The notes below the pieces were generated by a model. That model ran no database searches, was not told the DNA's origin, and was given only the letters and a program-made list of their open reading frames with translations. Positions 8,898-17,676 of a stretch of 64,000 nt of DNA are shown piece after piece. The position numbers and the translations under genes were made by a program. The DNA is from Streptacidiphilus sp. ASG 303 (GTDB taxonomy: Bacteria > Actinomycetota > Actinomycetes > Streptomycetales > Streptomycetaceae), in the NCBI RefSeq assembly GCF_020991365.1, contig NZ_JAJLRA010000011.1, forward strand, positions 1 through 64,000, written 5' to 3'. Positions within the stretch are counted from its first letter, which is position 1. Each line of letters starts with the position of its first letter.

Positions 8898-8903
8898 AGC
8901 GTA
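8898..8903 (-). promoter_or_regulatory. -10 hexamer of leaderless gene
   Basis: TACGCT on the minus strand lies seven bases before ATG 8890. Confidence 0.5.
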
Positions 8904-9063
8904 GGGCAGCGGGGGCTCCCGGCGCGGTACCGGCCCCGGCGGGCGCTACCCAAGCGGAGCCCCGCTCACTACGATCGTCCGGACGGCCCCGCCGGAGGAG
9001 CCCCCCGCAGCGGGGTCCCGGCCGGGTCCGGTGCGTGGACCGGGTACGGCACGAGGAGGTCCG

Positions 9064-9432
9064 GTGGGCAAGCGGAAGGCGGCCCAGCGCAGCCCGCTGG
9101 CGATCACGGCGGCCGCGGCCGGCGGCGCGGCGGCGCTCGCGCTGGTCCTGGGCCCGGTGGCGTCGGCCGCGTCCGCGGACGCCTCGGCGGAGGTGGCGGC
9201 CGCCCGGCAGGGCAGGGCCTCGGTGGCGGCGGCGCAGGCGGCGGAGCGGTCCCCCGCGGTGCGGTCGGCGGCGCGCACGGCGCGGGCGCAGGCGGCGGCC
9301 GGGGTGCGGCTGGCCGACACGGGCGGCGTGGACACCACCCCCTACCTGCTCGGCGGGACGGCGTTCCTGGGGATCGGGGCCGGGCTGCTGGTGGCGGCGC
9401 GGCGCAGGGGGACGCCGGTACAGGCGGGCTGA
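9064..9432 (+). CDS. Small LADTG sortase-anchored surface protein
   Basis: A 122-residue secreted protein. It has an N-terminal signal peptide (LAITAAAAGGAAALALVLG, cut near ASA), about 45 residues of low-complexity Ala-rich sequence, the sortase signal LADTGG (~residue 84), a hydrophobic segment (YLLGGTAFLGIGAGLLVA) and a basic tail ARRRG. LAXTG is the motif used by class E sortases of high-GC actinobacteria, so it is probably linked covalently to the cell wall. GTG 9064 has GAGGAGG just upstream. No sortase gene is nearby. Confidence 0.75.
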   Translation: MGKRKAAQRSPLAITAAAAGGAAALALVLGPVASAASADASAEVAAARQGRASVAAAQAAERSPAVRSAARTARAQAAAGVRLADTGGVDTTPYLLGGTAFLGIGAGLLVAARRRGTPVQAG

Positions 9433-9681
9433 CGCGGGGCCCGTCCGCGGCCGTCCACGGAGCCGGACGCCGGTCCGGTTGCAGGACCGGATGCAGGTCC
9501 GTGCGGCGGACCGTACGGCGGTGGCCGCGGCGGGGCTCCCGCGCGGCGGGGCCGGGTGCGGGAGCGGACGGATTCCGGTTCCGGCACGACGGCCCGGGAG
9601 GACCACGGCACCGGCGCACCACCGCACCGGAACACCACGACGCGCATCGGCGCGCCCCGGCGCCCGGCGGCGCACACGGCG

Positions 9682-9712
9682 AGGGCCGGTCCTGGATACC
9701 AGGACCGGCCCT
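9682..9712. terminator. Hairpin, 14 bp perfect stem
   Basis: AGGGCCGGTCCTGG (9682-9695) pairs exactly with 9699-9712 around a three-base loop. There is no T-run, as is usual for Streptomyces terminators. It could serve either strand. Confidence 0.55.
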
Positions 9713-9792
9713 GCCGTCTCCGTATCGCTCCCCCACCCGGGAGCACGGAGTGCGCGCCTTGCGGCGCGAGGGGTGCCGCAGGGGCCGCCGCA

Positions 9793-9820
9793 CCCTGGTG
9801 GCCGGTCGGGGCCACCAGGG
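9793..9820. terminator. Hairpin, 11 bp perfect stem
   Basis: CCCTGGTGGCC (9793-9803) pairs with 9810-9820 around a six-base loop. This second terminator-like structure lies in the same intergenic stretch. Confidence 0.45.
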
Positions 9821-10090
9821 GCGGGACGACGGCGCCCCCTGCGGACGGGACGCGGCCGGCCGGGTCAGGGCCGACCGACGCGTCCTCCTGGTGGCCTCGG
9901 AGCCGGGGAGCCGCTCCCGGTTTCCGCTGCCACCACGTTCGGCGTCTTGCCGTGACCCCTACGATGCCGGTCCCGTGTTAAGCCCGTGCTGCGCGGACGT
10001 GACACCGGTGTACCACTTCGGCGGCGGACGGGTGAGCCCCGCGCGGGCACGGGGGTGCGCCGCGCGGGGCGGGCGGGCCGTCCGGGGCCC

Positions 10091-10154
10091 GGGGCGCCCG
10101 CAGGACGGGCCCGGGGCGCCCGCAGGACGGGCCCGGGGCACCCGCGGGACGGGT
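10091..10154. repeat. 22-base tandem repeat, about 3 copies
   Basis: Two identical 22-base units (10091-10112, 10113-10134) and a third imperfect 20-base unit run up to the stop codon of the cystathionine beta-synthase gene. Confidence 0.8.
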
Positions 10155-11551
10155 CAGTGCGTCCGCTGGGCCAGGAAGGACAGCAGGTCCTGGCGGGTGA
10201 CGATGCCCTGCGGCTTGCCGTCGACCAGCACCACCACGGCGTCGGCCCGCTCCAGCACCCCCATCAGGCGGGTGACGGACTCGCCGGAGCCGACCACGGG
10301 CAGCGGCGCCGACATGTGCTTGTCCAGCGGGTCGTCGAGCTGCACGCGCCGCGCGAAGAGGCCGTCCAGCAGCTCCCGCTCGACGACGGAGCCGATGACC
10401 TCGCCCGCCATGACGTCGGGGTGGCCGGCGCCGGGCGAGACGACGGGCATCTGGGAGACGCCGTACTCGCGCAGCACGTGGACGGCCTCCCCGACGGTCT
10501 CGCCCGGGTGCATGTGGACGAACTGCGGGATGCCGCCGTGCTCGACGGCGTCCTTGCGGCCGAGCACGTCGCCGACGGTGGCCTCGTCGGTGGGCGAGGA
10601 GAGGAAGCCGTAGTCCGCCATCCATTCGTCGTTGAAGATCTTCGAGAGGTATCCCCGGCCGCCGTCCGGCAGCAGCACGACGACGACGTCGTCCGGTCCG
10701 GCCTTGCGGGCGACCTCCAGCGCGGCGACCACGGCCATGCCGCAGGAGCCGCCGACGAGCAGGCCCTCCTCCTTGGCGAGGCGGCGGGTCATCTGGAAGG
10801 AGTCCTTGTCGGAGACGGCCACGATCCCGTCGGCCACCGTGCGGTCGTAGGCGGTGGGCCAGAAGTCCTCGCCGACGCCCTCGACCAGGTACGGGCGGCC
10901 GGTGCCGCCGGAGTAGACGGAGCCCTCGGGGTCGGCGCCGATGACCTGGACCCGGCCCTCGGAGACGTCCTTGAGGTAGCGGCCGGTGCCGGAGATGGTG
11001 CCGCCGGTGCCGACGCCCGCGACGAAGTGGGTGATCCGGCCGTCGGTCTGCTTCCACAGCTCGGGGCCGGTGGAGTGGTAGTGGGAGGCCGGGTTCTCCG
11101 GGTTGGAGTACTGGTCGGGCTTCCACGCGCCGGGGGTCTCGCGGACCAGGCGGTCGGAGACGTTGTAGTAGGAGTCGGGGTGCTCGGGGGCGACCGCGGT
11201 CGGGCAGACCACGACCTCGGCGCCGTACGCCCGCAGCGTGTTGATCTTGTCGGTGGAGACCTTGTCCGGGCAGACGAAGATGCAGCGGTAGCCCTTCTGC
11301 TGCGCCACGATCGCCAGGCCGACGCCGGTGTTGCCGGAGGTGGGCTCCACGATGGTGCCGCCCGGCTTGAGCGCCCCGGACTTCTCGGCGGCCTCGATCA
11401 TCCGCATCGCGATGCGGTCCTTCACCGAGCCGCCGGGGTTGAAGTACTCCACCTTGGCGAGGACGGTGGCCTCGATCCCCTCGGTGACCTTGTTGAGCTT
11501 CACCAGGGGCGTGTCGCCGACCAGCTCGATGATCGAATCGTGGTACCGCAC
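10154..11551 (-). CDS. cbs: Cystathionine beta-synthase
   Basis: A 465-residue PLP enzyme condensing serine (or O-acetylserine) with homocysteine in transsulfuration. The fold-type II catalytic domain covers ~1-325, with the PLP lysine in NPGGSVKDR (near residue 43), the phosphate and substrate loop EPTSGNTG, and GVGTGGTISGTGRY. Two C-terminal CBS domains follow (~335-460), ending in VLVDGKPQGIVTRQDLL; these usually sense adenosyl ligands. The GTG start gives MRYHDSIIELVGDTPLV, and GGGAGGA lies about six bases before it. A longer frame reaching 12532 is antisense read-through. Confidence 0.93.
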   Translation of the reverse strand: MRYHDSIIELVGDTPLVKLNKVTEGIEATVLAKVEYFNPGGSVKDRIAMRMIEAAEKSGALKPGGTIVEPTSGNTGVGLAIVAQQKGYRCIFVCPDKVSTDKINTLRAYGAEVVVCPTAVAPEHPDSYYNVSDRLVRETPGAWKPDQYSNPENPASHYHSTGPELWKQTDGRITHFVAGVGTGGTISGTGRYLKDVSEGRVQVIGADPEGSVYSGGTGRPYLVEGVGEDFWPTAYDRTVADGIVAVSDKDSFQMTRRLAKEEGLLVGGSCGMAVVAALEVARKAGPDDVVVVLLPDGGRGYLSKIFNDEWMADYGFLSSPTDEATVGDVLGRKDAVEHGGIPQFVHMHPGETVGEAVHVLREYGVSQMPVVSPGAGHPDVMAGEVIGSVVERELLDGLFARRVQLDDPLDKHMSAPLPVVGSGESVTRLMGVLERADAVVVLVDGKPQGIVTRQDLLSFLAQRTH

Positions 11552-11834
11552 GGGGGTCCTCCCGAGAACGTGGAACAGGTGCGCACGGATGAGTGCCGCA
11601 GGAGTGTCTGTACCGGTCAGGGTAGAGGCCCGGGCCCCGGTGCGCGGATGCCCGGCCCGCCGGGGCGGTGATCGTGCACGGTCGGACGGGCGGTAGGCGG
11701 CGGGGGCCCCTGGGTATGGAGGCTCTGAGAGGCGGTCCCGCCACGAGCGGGGCCGCGGAGCAGGGCCCCGGACCGCGGGGCCCGCTGGATCGGGCTCCCA
11801 TGAGTCGGGAACGGACCGGGTGAGGGGGTCGCGG

Positions 11835-12995
11835 ATGTCGCGGGCACGGGTGGCGCGCCGGATCGCGGCGGCCGCCGCGTACGGCGGCGGAGGCATCGGG
11901 CTGCTCGGGGTCGGCGTCCTGGGGCTGCTGGTCACCGAGGCCAAGTTCGCGGAGCGCGCGGTGGGCGCGCTGGGGAGCGAGCCGCCCCGGGCGGACGGGG
12001 TGTACGGGGGCGCCTTCGCCGACGGCCCGCAGGCCGCGGCGCCGCCGCTGGTGCTGGCGTTCCTGGGCGACTCGACGGCGGCCGGGCTCGGGGTGCTGCG
12101 CGGGCACGAGACGCCGGGCGCGCTGCTGGCCGCCGGGCTGGCGTCGGTCGCCGAGCGGCGGGTGCGGCTGGTGAACGCCGCGCTGTCCGGGGCCCGCTCC
12201 GCCGACCTGGACCACCAGGTGGACCTGGTGCTGGAGGCCGTCCCGGACGTGGCCGTGGTCATCGTGGGCGCCAACGACGTCACCCACCGGGTGCCGGCGG
12301 TGGAGTCGGTGCGGCTGCTGGGCGACGCGGTGCGGCGGCTGCGGTCGGCGGGCTGCGAGGTCGTCGTGGGCACCTGCCCGGACCTCGGGACCATCGAGCC
12401 GGTGCGCCCGCCGCTGCGCTGGGTGGCGCGGCGGCTGAGCCGGCAGCTGGCGGCCGCGCAGACCATCGCGGTCGTGGAGGCGGGCGGGCGGACCGTGTCG
12501 CTGGGGTCGCTGCTGGGCCCGGAGTTCGCCATGCGCCGGGAGCTGTTCGCCGCCGACCGCTACCACCCGTCGGCGCAGGGGTACGGCACCGCCGCGATGG
12601 CCGTGCTGCCGTCGCTCTGCGCGGCCCTGGGCCTGTGGCCGGAGGACCGGCCGGACGCGGCCCGCGGGGAGGCCGTGCTGCCGGTGGCGGTGGCAGCCGC
12701 CGAGGCCGCCGGGCGGTCCGGCACGGAGGTCGCGGCGGCCGCGCCGGGCGGCTCCCCGGGCCGCTGGGCGCTGGTCCGGTACCGGCGGCGGCGCAGGCTG
12801 CCCGCAGTGGGGGACGGGGAGCCGGGGTCCGGCGGGGGCGGGGAGCCCGGGTCCGGCGGGGGCGGCGGCGCCCGCCGCGAGGGGTCCGGCGGGGGGAGCG
12901 GGGGAACGGCCGGGGAACGGCCCGGGGAGCAGTCCGGGGGAACGTCGTCCAGCTCACACGCAGCCCTGGGTGACGGCCGCGGTACTAAGCGGTAG
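11835..12995 (+). CDS. Membrane-anchored SGNH/GDSL hydrolase
   Basis: A 386-residue protein with an N-terminal hydrophobic anchor (GIGLLGVGVLGLLV, ~20-35) and an SGNH-hydrolase domain outside the membrane. Block I is FLGDSTAAG with the nucleophile Ser, block III is VGANDVTH, and block V is ADRYHPS with catalytic Asp and His. Substrates of such enzymes are acyl or acetyl esters. The last ~110 residues are low complexity with Gly/Ser repeats (EPGSGGGG). ATG 11835 is favoured over GTG 11820 because GAGGGGG lies seven bases before it. The end of the gene overlaps the thiolase promoter. Confidence 0.8.
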   Translation: MSRARVARRIAAAAAYGGGGIGLLGVGVLGLLVTEAKFAERAVGALGSEPPRADGVYGGAFADGPQAAAPPLVLAFLGDSTAAGLGVLRGHETPGALLAAGLASVAERRVRLVNAALSGARSADLDHQVDLVLEAVPDVAVVIVGANDVTHRVPAVESVRLLGDAVRRLRSAGCEVVVGTCPDLGTIEPVRPPLRWVARRLSRQLAAAQTIAVVEAGGRTVSLGSLLGPEFAMRRELFAADRYHPSAQGYGTAAMAVLPSLCAALGLWPEDRPDAARGEAVLPVAVAAAEAAGRSGTEVAAAAPGGSPGRWALVRYRRRRRLPAVGDGEPGSGGGGEPGSGGGGGARREGSGGGSGGTAGERPGEQSGGTSSSSHAALGDGRGTKR

Positions 12996-12999
12996 CTTA
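12971..12999 (+). promoter_or_regulatory. Thiolase promoter with embedded palindromic operator
   Basis: TGACGG (12971-12976), a 16-base spacer and TAGCTT (12993-12998) form a plausible promoter. The palindrome TAAGCGGTAGCTTA (12986-12999) covers the -10 box, the usual place for a TetR-type repressor. It lies inside the last codons of the SGNH hydrolase gene. Confidence 0.45.
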
Positions 13000-13036
13000 C
13001 GGCCGTAGCCGCCCACCCGTACGTCGAGGAGTCACC

Positions 13037-14257
13037 GTGCCCGAAGCCGTCATCGTCAGCGCCGCCCGTTCGCCGATCGGCCGGGCCTTCAAGGGCTCGC
13101 TCAAGGACGTCCGCCCGGACGACCTCACCGCCCACGTCATCCGCGCCGCCCTCGACAAGGTGCCCCAGCTCGACCCGCGCGAGATCGACGACCTGATGCT
13201 GGGCTGCGGACTGCCCGGCGGCGAGCAGGGCCACAACCTCGGCCGCATCGTCGCCGTGCAGATGGGCATGGACCACCTGCCCGGCTGCACGATCACCCGG
13301 TACTGCTCCTCCTCGCTGCAGACCACCCGCATGGCGCTGCACGCCATCAGGGCCGGCGAGGGCGACGTCTTCATCTCGGCCGGCGTCGAGACCGTCTCGC
13401 GCAGCGTCAAGGGCACCTCGGACGGCATGCCCGGCACCGAGAACCCGGTCTTCGACGAGGCGAAGGCCCGCACCGCGAAGCGCGCCGCCGAGGGCGGCGA
13501 CGAGTGGCACGACCCGCGCGAGGACGGCCTGCTGCCCGACGCCTACATCGCGATGGGCCAGACCGCCGAGAACCTGGCCCGGCTCAAGGGGATCACCCGT
13601 GCCGAGCAGGACGAGTTCGGCGTGCGCTCGCAGAACCTCGCCGAGAAGGCGATCAAGGACGGCTTCTGGGCCCGCGAGATCACCCCGGTCACCACGCCCG
13701 ACGGCACCGTGGTCTCCACCGACGACGGCCCGCGCGCCGGCGTCACCCTGGAGGGCGTCTCCGGCCTCAAGCCCGTCTTCCGCCCCGACGGCACCGTCAC
13801 GGCCGGCAACTGCTGCCCGCTGAACGACGGCGCCGCCGCGCTGGTCGTCATGTCCGACACGAAGGCGCGCGAGCTGGGCATCACCCCGCTGGCCCGGGTG
13901 GTCTCCACCGGGGTCTCCGGCCTCTCCCCCGAGATCATGGGCTATGGCCCGGTCGAGGCCTCCCGGCAGGCCCTGCAGCGGGCCGGCCTCACCATCGGCG
14001 ACATCGACCTGGTCGAGATCAACGAGGCCTTCGCCGCCCAGGTGATCCCCTCCTACCGCGACCTGGGGATCGACCTGGACCGCCTCAACGTCAACGGCGG
14101 CGCCATCGCCGTCGGACACCCGTTCGGCATGACCGGCGCCCGCATCACCACCACGCTGATCAACTCGCTGCAGTGGCACGACAAGCAGTTCGGCCTGGAG
14201 ACCATGTGCGTGGGCGGCGGGCAGGGCATGGCGATGGTGATCGAGCGGCTGAGCTGA
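13037..14257 (+). CDS. Acetyl-CoA C-acyltransferase (thiolase)
   Basis: A 406-residue thiolase, which cleaves 3-ketoacyl-CoA or condenses two acetyl-CoA. The acyl-accepting Cys is in TRYCSSSLQT (near residue 92), the catalytic His in NGGAIAVGHPFGMTGAR, and the second Cys in MCVGGGQGMA near the C-terminus; INEAFAAQ is also conserved. The start is GTG 13037 (MPEAVIVSAARSPIGRA), with GAGGAG upstream. The sequence looks closer to degradative FadA-type thiolases than to biosynthetic ones, but I cannot be sure. It stands alone, with no adjacent FadB-like partner. Confidence 0.9.
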   Translation: MPEAVIVSAARSPIGRAFKGSLKDVRPDDLTAHVIRAALDKVPQLDPREIDDLMLGCGLPGGEQGHNLGRIVAVQMGMDHLPGCTITRYCSSSLQTTRMALHAIRAGEGDVFISAGVETVSRSVKGTSDGMPGTENPVFDEAKARTAKRAAEGGDEWHDPREDGLLPDAYIAMGQTAENLARLKGITRAEQDEFGVRSQNLAEKAIKDGFWAREITPVTTPDGTVVSTDDGPRAGVTLEGVSGLKPVFRPDGTVTAGNCCPLNDGAAALVVMSDTKARELGITPLARVVSTGVSGLSPEIMGYGPVEASRQALQRAGLTIGDIDLVEINEAFAAQVIPSYRDLGIDLDRLNVNGGAIAVGHPFGMTGARITTTLINSLQWHDKQFGLETMCVGGGQGMAMVIERLS

Positions 14258-14634
14258 GCTGAGCCGGGCCGGGCCGGGCCGCGGCGGAGGGCGGGGCCGC
14301 CGGCCGAGGGACCGGGGGAGGCGGCAGCCTCCCGCGGCGGGGGCGGGCCCCGGTCGCGGCACGGTGGCCGGAATCACCCGTTCGGAGTGACCCTTCGTGT
14401 TTGAGGGCCGGATCACATGGAGAAGGTGATCCGGCCCTCCGCACACCCCCGGAGGGCCCCGCGGTCGACGGTCCGCAACCGGTCGACTCCCCCGCGTATA
14501 CCACGCCCACCTGCACCGACGTGGGCAAGGTCACAGCTCACTCACGAAGGGGGCCCCTTCCCCTGACGCCGCGCGCGGACATACGGCACTGTGGGGGTGA
14601 TCCCCCGTTCAGCTCCGCGCAAGGAGTACGTTCC
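14258..14634. other. Intergenic region with terminator and promoter-like spacing
   Basis: It contains the 14403-14439 hairpin and then about 190 bases upstream of the next gene. A smaller inverted repeat GCCCAC/GTGGGC lies near 14508-14528. No gene is seen. Confidence 0.4.
14403..14439. terminator. Terminator hairpin after thiolase, 14 bp stem
   Basis: GAGGGCCGGATCAC (14403-14416) pairs exactly with 14426-14439 across a nine-base loop. It lies about 145 bases after the thiolase stop codon and before the next gene on the same strand. Confidence 0.7.
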
Positions 14635-15516
14635 GTGAACGCCGTGTACACCGTTCTTCTGCTGCTCCTGCTCGTCCTCACGGCAGGGGTGCTGGTCCAC
14701 GTGCGCGGGCTGTCGCGCCGCCTGGAGGCGGCTGCGGCCACGGCCCCGGACGACGCGGCGATACGCCGGGCGGTCGCCGCCGCCCTGGCCGAGGACCGCG
14801 AGCGGGAGGTCGCGGAGGCGCGCGCGTTCTGGGCGGAGCAGGAGGCCCGGTCGGCGGAGGACGCCCCGCTCTTCGACACCCCGTTCGACGGCGCCGACCC
14901 GGTGGACGGCTGGCCGCTGTACTTCCCCCGGCCCACCGGCCCGCAGGAGGCCGCGGAGAGCGCCGAGGACTTCCCGCGCCCGGCGGGCGGGCGGATGGAC
15001 CCGGAGTTCACGGACGCGCTGCGCACGGCCCTGGAGGAGCTGATCGCCGAGGGCAACGGGCTGCGGTCCGGCCACCCGGTGCAGGGCGGCGCCGGGTCCC
15101 CGGCCGTCCAGGCCGACAACGGGGTGCAGGCCGACGTGGAGGTGCAGGCGGGGCCGGCCGCCGGCCCCGACCCCCGCCGCCACCCCTCCCACCCGGACTT
15201 CGTACCGGCCCAGGCGCCGTCCCGGGAGTGGACGGACTCCACCCTCAACCGCCTCGCCGACGACGGCACGGCCCTCACCGACGTCCGCCCCGGCCCGCTG
15301 GGCACCCTGGACGTGTACGCCTTCGCCGACGGCACCACGCTGTGCGTCGCCCCGGGCGACCGGGAGGCGGCGGAGCGGCTGATCGAGGCGGTCCGCTGCG
15401 GCGACGCGGTGCGGCTGCTCGGCGGCTCGCGCTTCTCCGGCTCCTACTCGCTGACCTTCGCCACCGGCGAGGGCACGGTGTACGTGCTCGCCGACCGGGT
15501 GGTCGCCAGCCTCTGA
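14635..15516 (+). CDS. Membrane-anchored hypothetical protein
   Basis: A 293-residue protein that I do not recognise. It has one N-terminal membrane segment (AVYTVLLLLLLVLTAGVLVHV), then an acidic, Ala/Glu-rich helix (~25-75), a low-complexity linker, and a C-terminal domain (~195-290) with alternating strands (LGTLDVYAFADGTTLCVAP, VRLLGGSRFSGSYSLTF). The C-terminal part faces the cytosol if the N-terminus is outside. GTG 14635 has AAGGAG eight bases before it; the frame extending to 14401 runs through the hairpin and is rejected. Confidence 0.65.
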   Translation: MNAVYTVLLLLLLVLTAGVLVHVRGLSRRLEAAAATAPDDAAIRRAVAAALAEDREREVAEARAFWAEQEARSAEDAPLFDTPFDGADPVDGWPLYFPRPTGPQEAAESAEDFPRPAGGRMDPEFTDALRTALEELIAEGNGLRSGHPVQGGAGSPAVQADNGVQADVEVQAGPAAGPDPRRHPSHPDFVPAQAPSREWTDSTLNRLADDGTALTDVRPGPLGTLDVYAFADGTTLCVAPGDREAAERLIEAVRCGDAVRLLGGSRFSGSYSLTFATGEGTVYVLADRVVASL

Positions 15517-15567
15517 CCCGCGGGCCCGCCGAGGCCCTCCCGGCCCTCCCGGGGCCGGGCCCGCCGC

Positions 15568-15957
15568 CTACCCGCCCACCAGCTCCGCCACGGCGCCCAC
15601 CGCCGCGACCGCGTCCGCGAGGACCGCGTCCGCCGCGGACCGGACGCCGTCGCGCGTGGCGACGGGGGCGTCCGGCGCCAGCGGCGCCAGCGCCGCGGCG
15701 AGGTCGTGGCCGGCCACGGCGAGCTGGTCGCCGGCGGCGAAGGGGCCCGCGTCCGGCATCCCCCCCGGGGCGCCGCCGGGGGCCGCCGCGCCCTCCACCG
15801 CGAGGGCGTCCGCGGCGAGCCGGCGGGCGAGGGCGAGGGCGGCCGCCGCGCGGGAGGGGTGGCCGGGCACGGGGGCGGTGAGCCTGCTCTGCGGCATCGA
15901 GCGGAAGCGGTCGGCCAGGCGGTCGACGGCGGTGAGCAGCGGGGCGGGATCGGGCAT
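15568..15957 (-). CDS. Conserved hypothetical small protein
   Basis: A 129-residue, Ala-rich, mostly helical protein with no signal peptide or membrane segment; no family recognised. ATG 15957 (MPDPAPLLTAVDRLADRFRS) has no ribosome binding site but carries TACGCT six bases upstream, so it is probably leaderless. The frame running to 16110 adds a low-complexity N-terminus and overlaps the divergent gene's promoter. Confidence 0.55.
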   Translation of the reverse strand: MPDPAPLLTAVDRLADRFRSMPQSRLTAPVPGHPSRAAAALALARRLAADALAVEGAAAPGGAPGGMPDAGPFAAGDQLAVAGHDLAAALAPLAPDAPVATRDGVRSAADAVLADAVAAVGAVAELVGG

Positions 15958-15963
15958 GGGGCG

Positions 15964-15969
15964 AGCGTA
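15964..15969 (-). promoter_or_regulatory. -10 hexamer of leaderless gene
   Basis: TACGCT on the minus strand is six bases from ATG 15957. Confidence 0.45.
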
Positions 15970-16144
15970 TCCGGGCGCGGACGGGTGACCGTGCGACCGG
16001 CAGGCGTCAACGGGGTGGAGGGTGGGTAAGGAGGCGGCAACGAGGACCGACCGCCCCCACCTCGCACCGCCCCCGTGGCGGGTGTTGCCAACGGTTACGA
16101 CCTCAGGCACGGTGGGAGGACGGACCGCTCAACCGGAGGCGCCC

Positions 16145-16375
16145 ATGTCCCTGATGTACTCCGCAGCGACCCACCAGAACCTCCTCTCCAGGATCCCGGC
16201 CGTCACCGGCCGCGAGATCAGCGACTGGCTCAAGGCCGTCGACGACGGGCCCGGCCTCACGCGGTGCGAGGAGAAGATCGACTGGCTCCGCCGCGAGTAC
16301 GACATCTCGTACGGCTACGCCAAGGCCATCGTGCACGAGCACGACCTGCGGAGGGCCGCGCGCAAGCTCGCCTGA
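16145..16375 (+). CDS. DUF4287-type small protein
   Basis: A 76-residue soluble helical protein. The pattern TGREISDWLKAVDD, then EEKIDWLRREYDISYGYAKAIV and a basic C-terminus match DUF4287, a short domain often found alone in actinobacteria or joined to DUF5655. Its function is unknown. ATG 16145 has GGAGG about six bases upstream. Confidence 0.75.
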   Translation: MSLMYSAATHQNLLSRIPAVTGREISDWLKAVDDGPGLTRCEEKIDWLRREYDISYGYAKAIVHEHDLRRAARKLA

Positions 16376-16431
16376 GCGGCGCCCCCGTCCGAGTCCCGAC
16401 CCCCCTCCGACCCACCCTCCCCCATACGCCC

Positions 16432-16464
16432 GAGGGCCCGGGAGCCGACGGCTCCCAGGCCCTC
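16432..16464. terminator. Bidirectional terminator hairpin
   Basis: A 15 bp stem with one mismatch (16432-16446 with 16450-16464) around a three-base loop lies between convergent genes. Confidence 0.6.
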
Positions 16465-16481
16465 CGAGGTGTCCGGCACCG

Positions 16482-16506
16482 CCCGGACCCCGCGACGGGG
16501 TCCGGG
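16482..16506 (-). terminator. Second terminator hairpin, 11 bp stem
   Basis: CCCGGACCCCG (16482-16492) pairs exactly with 16496-16506, loop of three. It lies just past the stop codon of the Bax-inhibitor-1 gene. Confidence 0.6.
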
Positions 16507-16517
16507 GCCGGGGCGGA

Positions 16518-17435
16518 TCAGTCGTCTCCGCGCAGGATGGCGATCAGGCGCAGCATCTCCAGGTAGATCCAGACCAGCGAGAGGGTCAGGCCGAAGGCGG
16601 CCCGCCACGCCTCGCGCTCCGGGGCGCCGCCCCGGACGCCCTGCTCGATCTCGTGGAAGTCCAGCGAGAGGAAGAAGGCGCCGAGGCAGATGCCGAGGAC
16701 GCCCACCAGGATGCCCACGGGACCGGAGCGCAGGCCCAGGTCGGCGCCGAAGAGGGCGGCGACCACGTTGACCACCAGCAGCAGGACGAAGCCCATGGCG
16801 ACGGCCAGGCCGATCCGCTGGTAGCGGGCGGTCACCCGGATGCGTCCGGAGCGGTAGGCCACGAGCATGCCGGCGAAGACCGCCGCGGTGCCCAGCACGG
16901 CCTGGACGGCGATGCCGGAGAAGTAGACGTCGAGCGCCTTGCTGATCGCGCCGAGGAAGACGCCCTCCAGCGCCGCGTAGGCCAGCACCAGGGCGGGGCT
17001 GACGGTGCGGCGGAAGCTCACGACCATGGCGACGGCGAAGGCCGCCAGGGCGGCGACCATGGGGATGCCGAAGGCGCCCGCCGGGACGGCGAACCAGGCG
17101 AGGGCGCCGCCCGCCACCAGGGTCAGCAGCGTCATGGCGGTGCGGGCGACCACGTCGTCCATGGTCATCCGGCCGGTGTCGAGCGGTCCGGCCGCGGGCG
17201 CGCCGTACATCTGCTGCAGCTGCTCGGCGGAGAGGGGCTGCTGGTCGTACGGGTTGTTCGCGTACGGGCCGCCCGCCTGCGGGGCGGCGGCGTACGGGCC
17301 GCCCGCGTAGGGGCCGCCGGGCGGCGGGGACTGCGGCGCGTGCGGCCCGGCGGACTGCGACGGACCGAACCCCGCGTAACCGGTGTCGCGGGTGAAGGCT
17401 CCCTGCCGCGAGAAGACCGGGTTGCTGCTCCTCAT
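16518..17435 (-). CDS. Bax inhibitor-1 / YccA family membrane protein
   Basis: A 305-residue protein with a Pro/Gly/Ala/Tyr-rich cytosolic N-terminus (~1-85, short PYAGGPYA-like repeats) followed by seven hydrophobic segments. The first begins at MTLLTLVAGGALAWF and the last pair surrounds FFLSLDFHEIEQGV, which contains the acidic residues of the BI-1/YbhL calcium-leak pore. Bacterial members are inner-membrane proteins of uncertain role; YccA binds FtsH. ATG 17435 has GGGAGGA upstream. Confidence 0.85.
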   Translation of the reverse strand: MRSSNPVFSRQGAFTRDTGYAGFGPSQSAGPHAPQSPPPGGPYAGGPYAAAPQAGGPYANNPYDQQPLSAEQLQQMYGAPAAGPLDTGRMTMDDVVARTAMTLLTLVAGGALAWFAVPAGAFGIPMVAALAAFAVAMVVSFRRTVSPALVLAYAALEGVFLGAISKALDVYFSGIAVQAVLGTAAVFAGMLVAYRSGRIRVTARYQRIGLAVAMGFVLLLVVNVVAALFGADLGLRSGPVGILVGVLGICLGAFFLSLDFHEIEQGVRGGAPEREAWRAAFGLTLSLVWIYLEMLRLIAILRGDD

Positions 17436-17676
17436 GTGCTTCCTCCCGGGGCCGCACGGTGCAGCCCTCACGCCAATGGTAATGCCCGGGTAAAGGAAAG
17501 CCATGCGTCCCGGGGCGCGCCGACCGGAGCCGCGGGCGGCGGCAGCGGGGGAACGGCGGCACCGGCGGGGCGGAAGGCACCGCGGGGCGGGGCGGCGGGG
17601 CGGCGGGCGGAGCTGCGGGGACGGCGGGGCGGACGGCGCCGCGGCGGCCGGGCCGGGGGGTCCGGCGGAGGGGGAG

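Larger units (their letters stand above)
9433..10153. other. 720-base non-coding stretch with two strong hairpins and a tandem repeat
   Basis: This region lies between convergent genes. Frames here show no recognisable protein. It holds two hairpins (9682-9712 and 9793-9820, given separately) and a 22-base tandem repeat. A low-GC spot near 9961-9985 contains TACGAT and a GTG-TTA pair, but the frame behind it has no protein-like features. Confidence 0.5.

Noticed and set aside
9975-10153. GTG-TTA frame that would carry a TTA codon near bldA
   Set aside because: It has no protein-like content and reads on antisense through cbs; therefore it is not evidence of bldA control.
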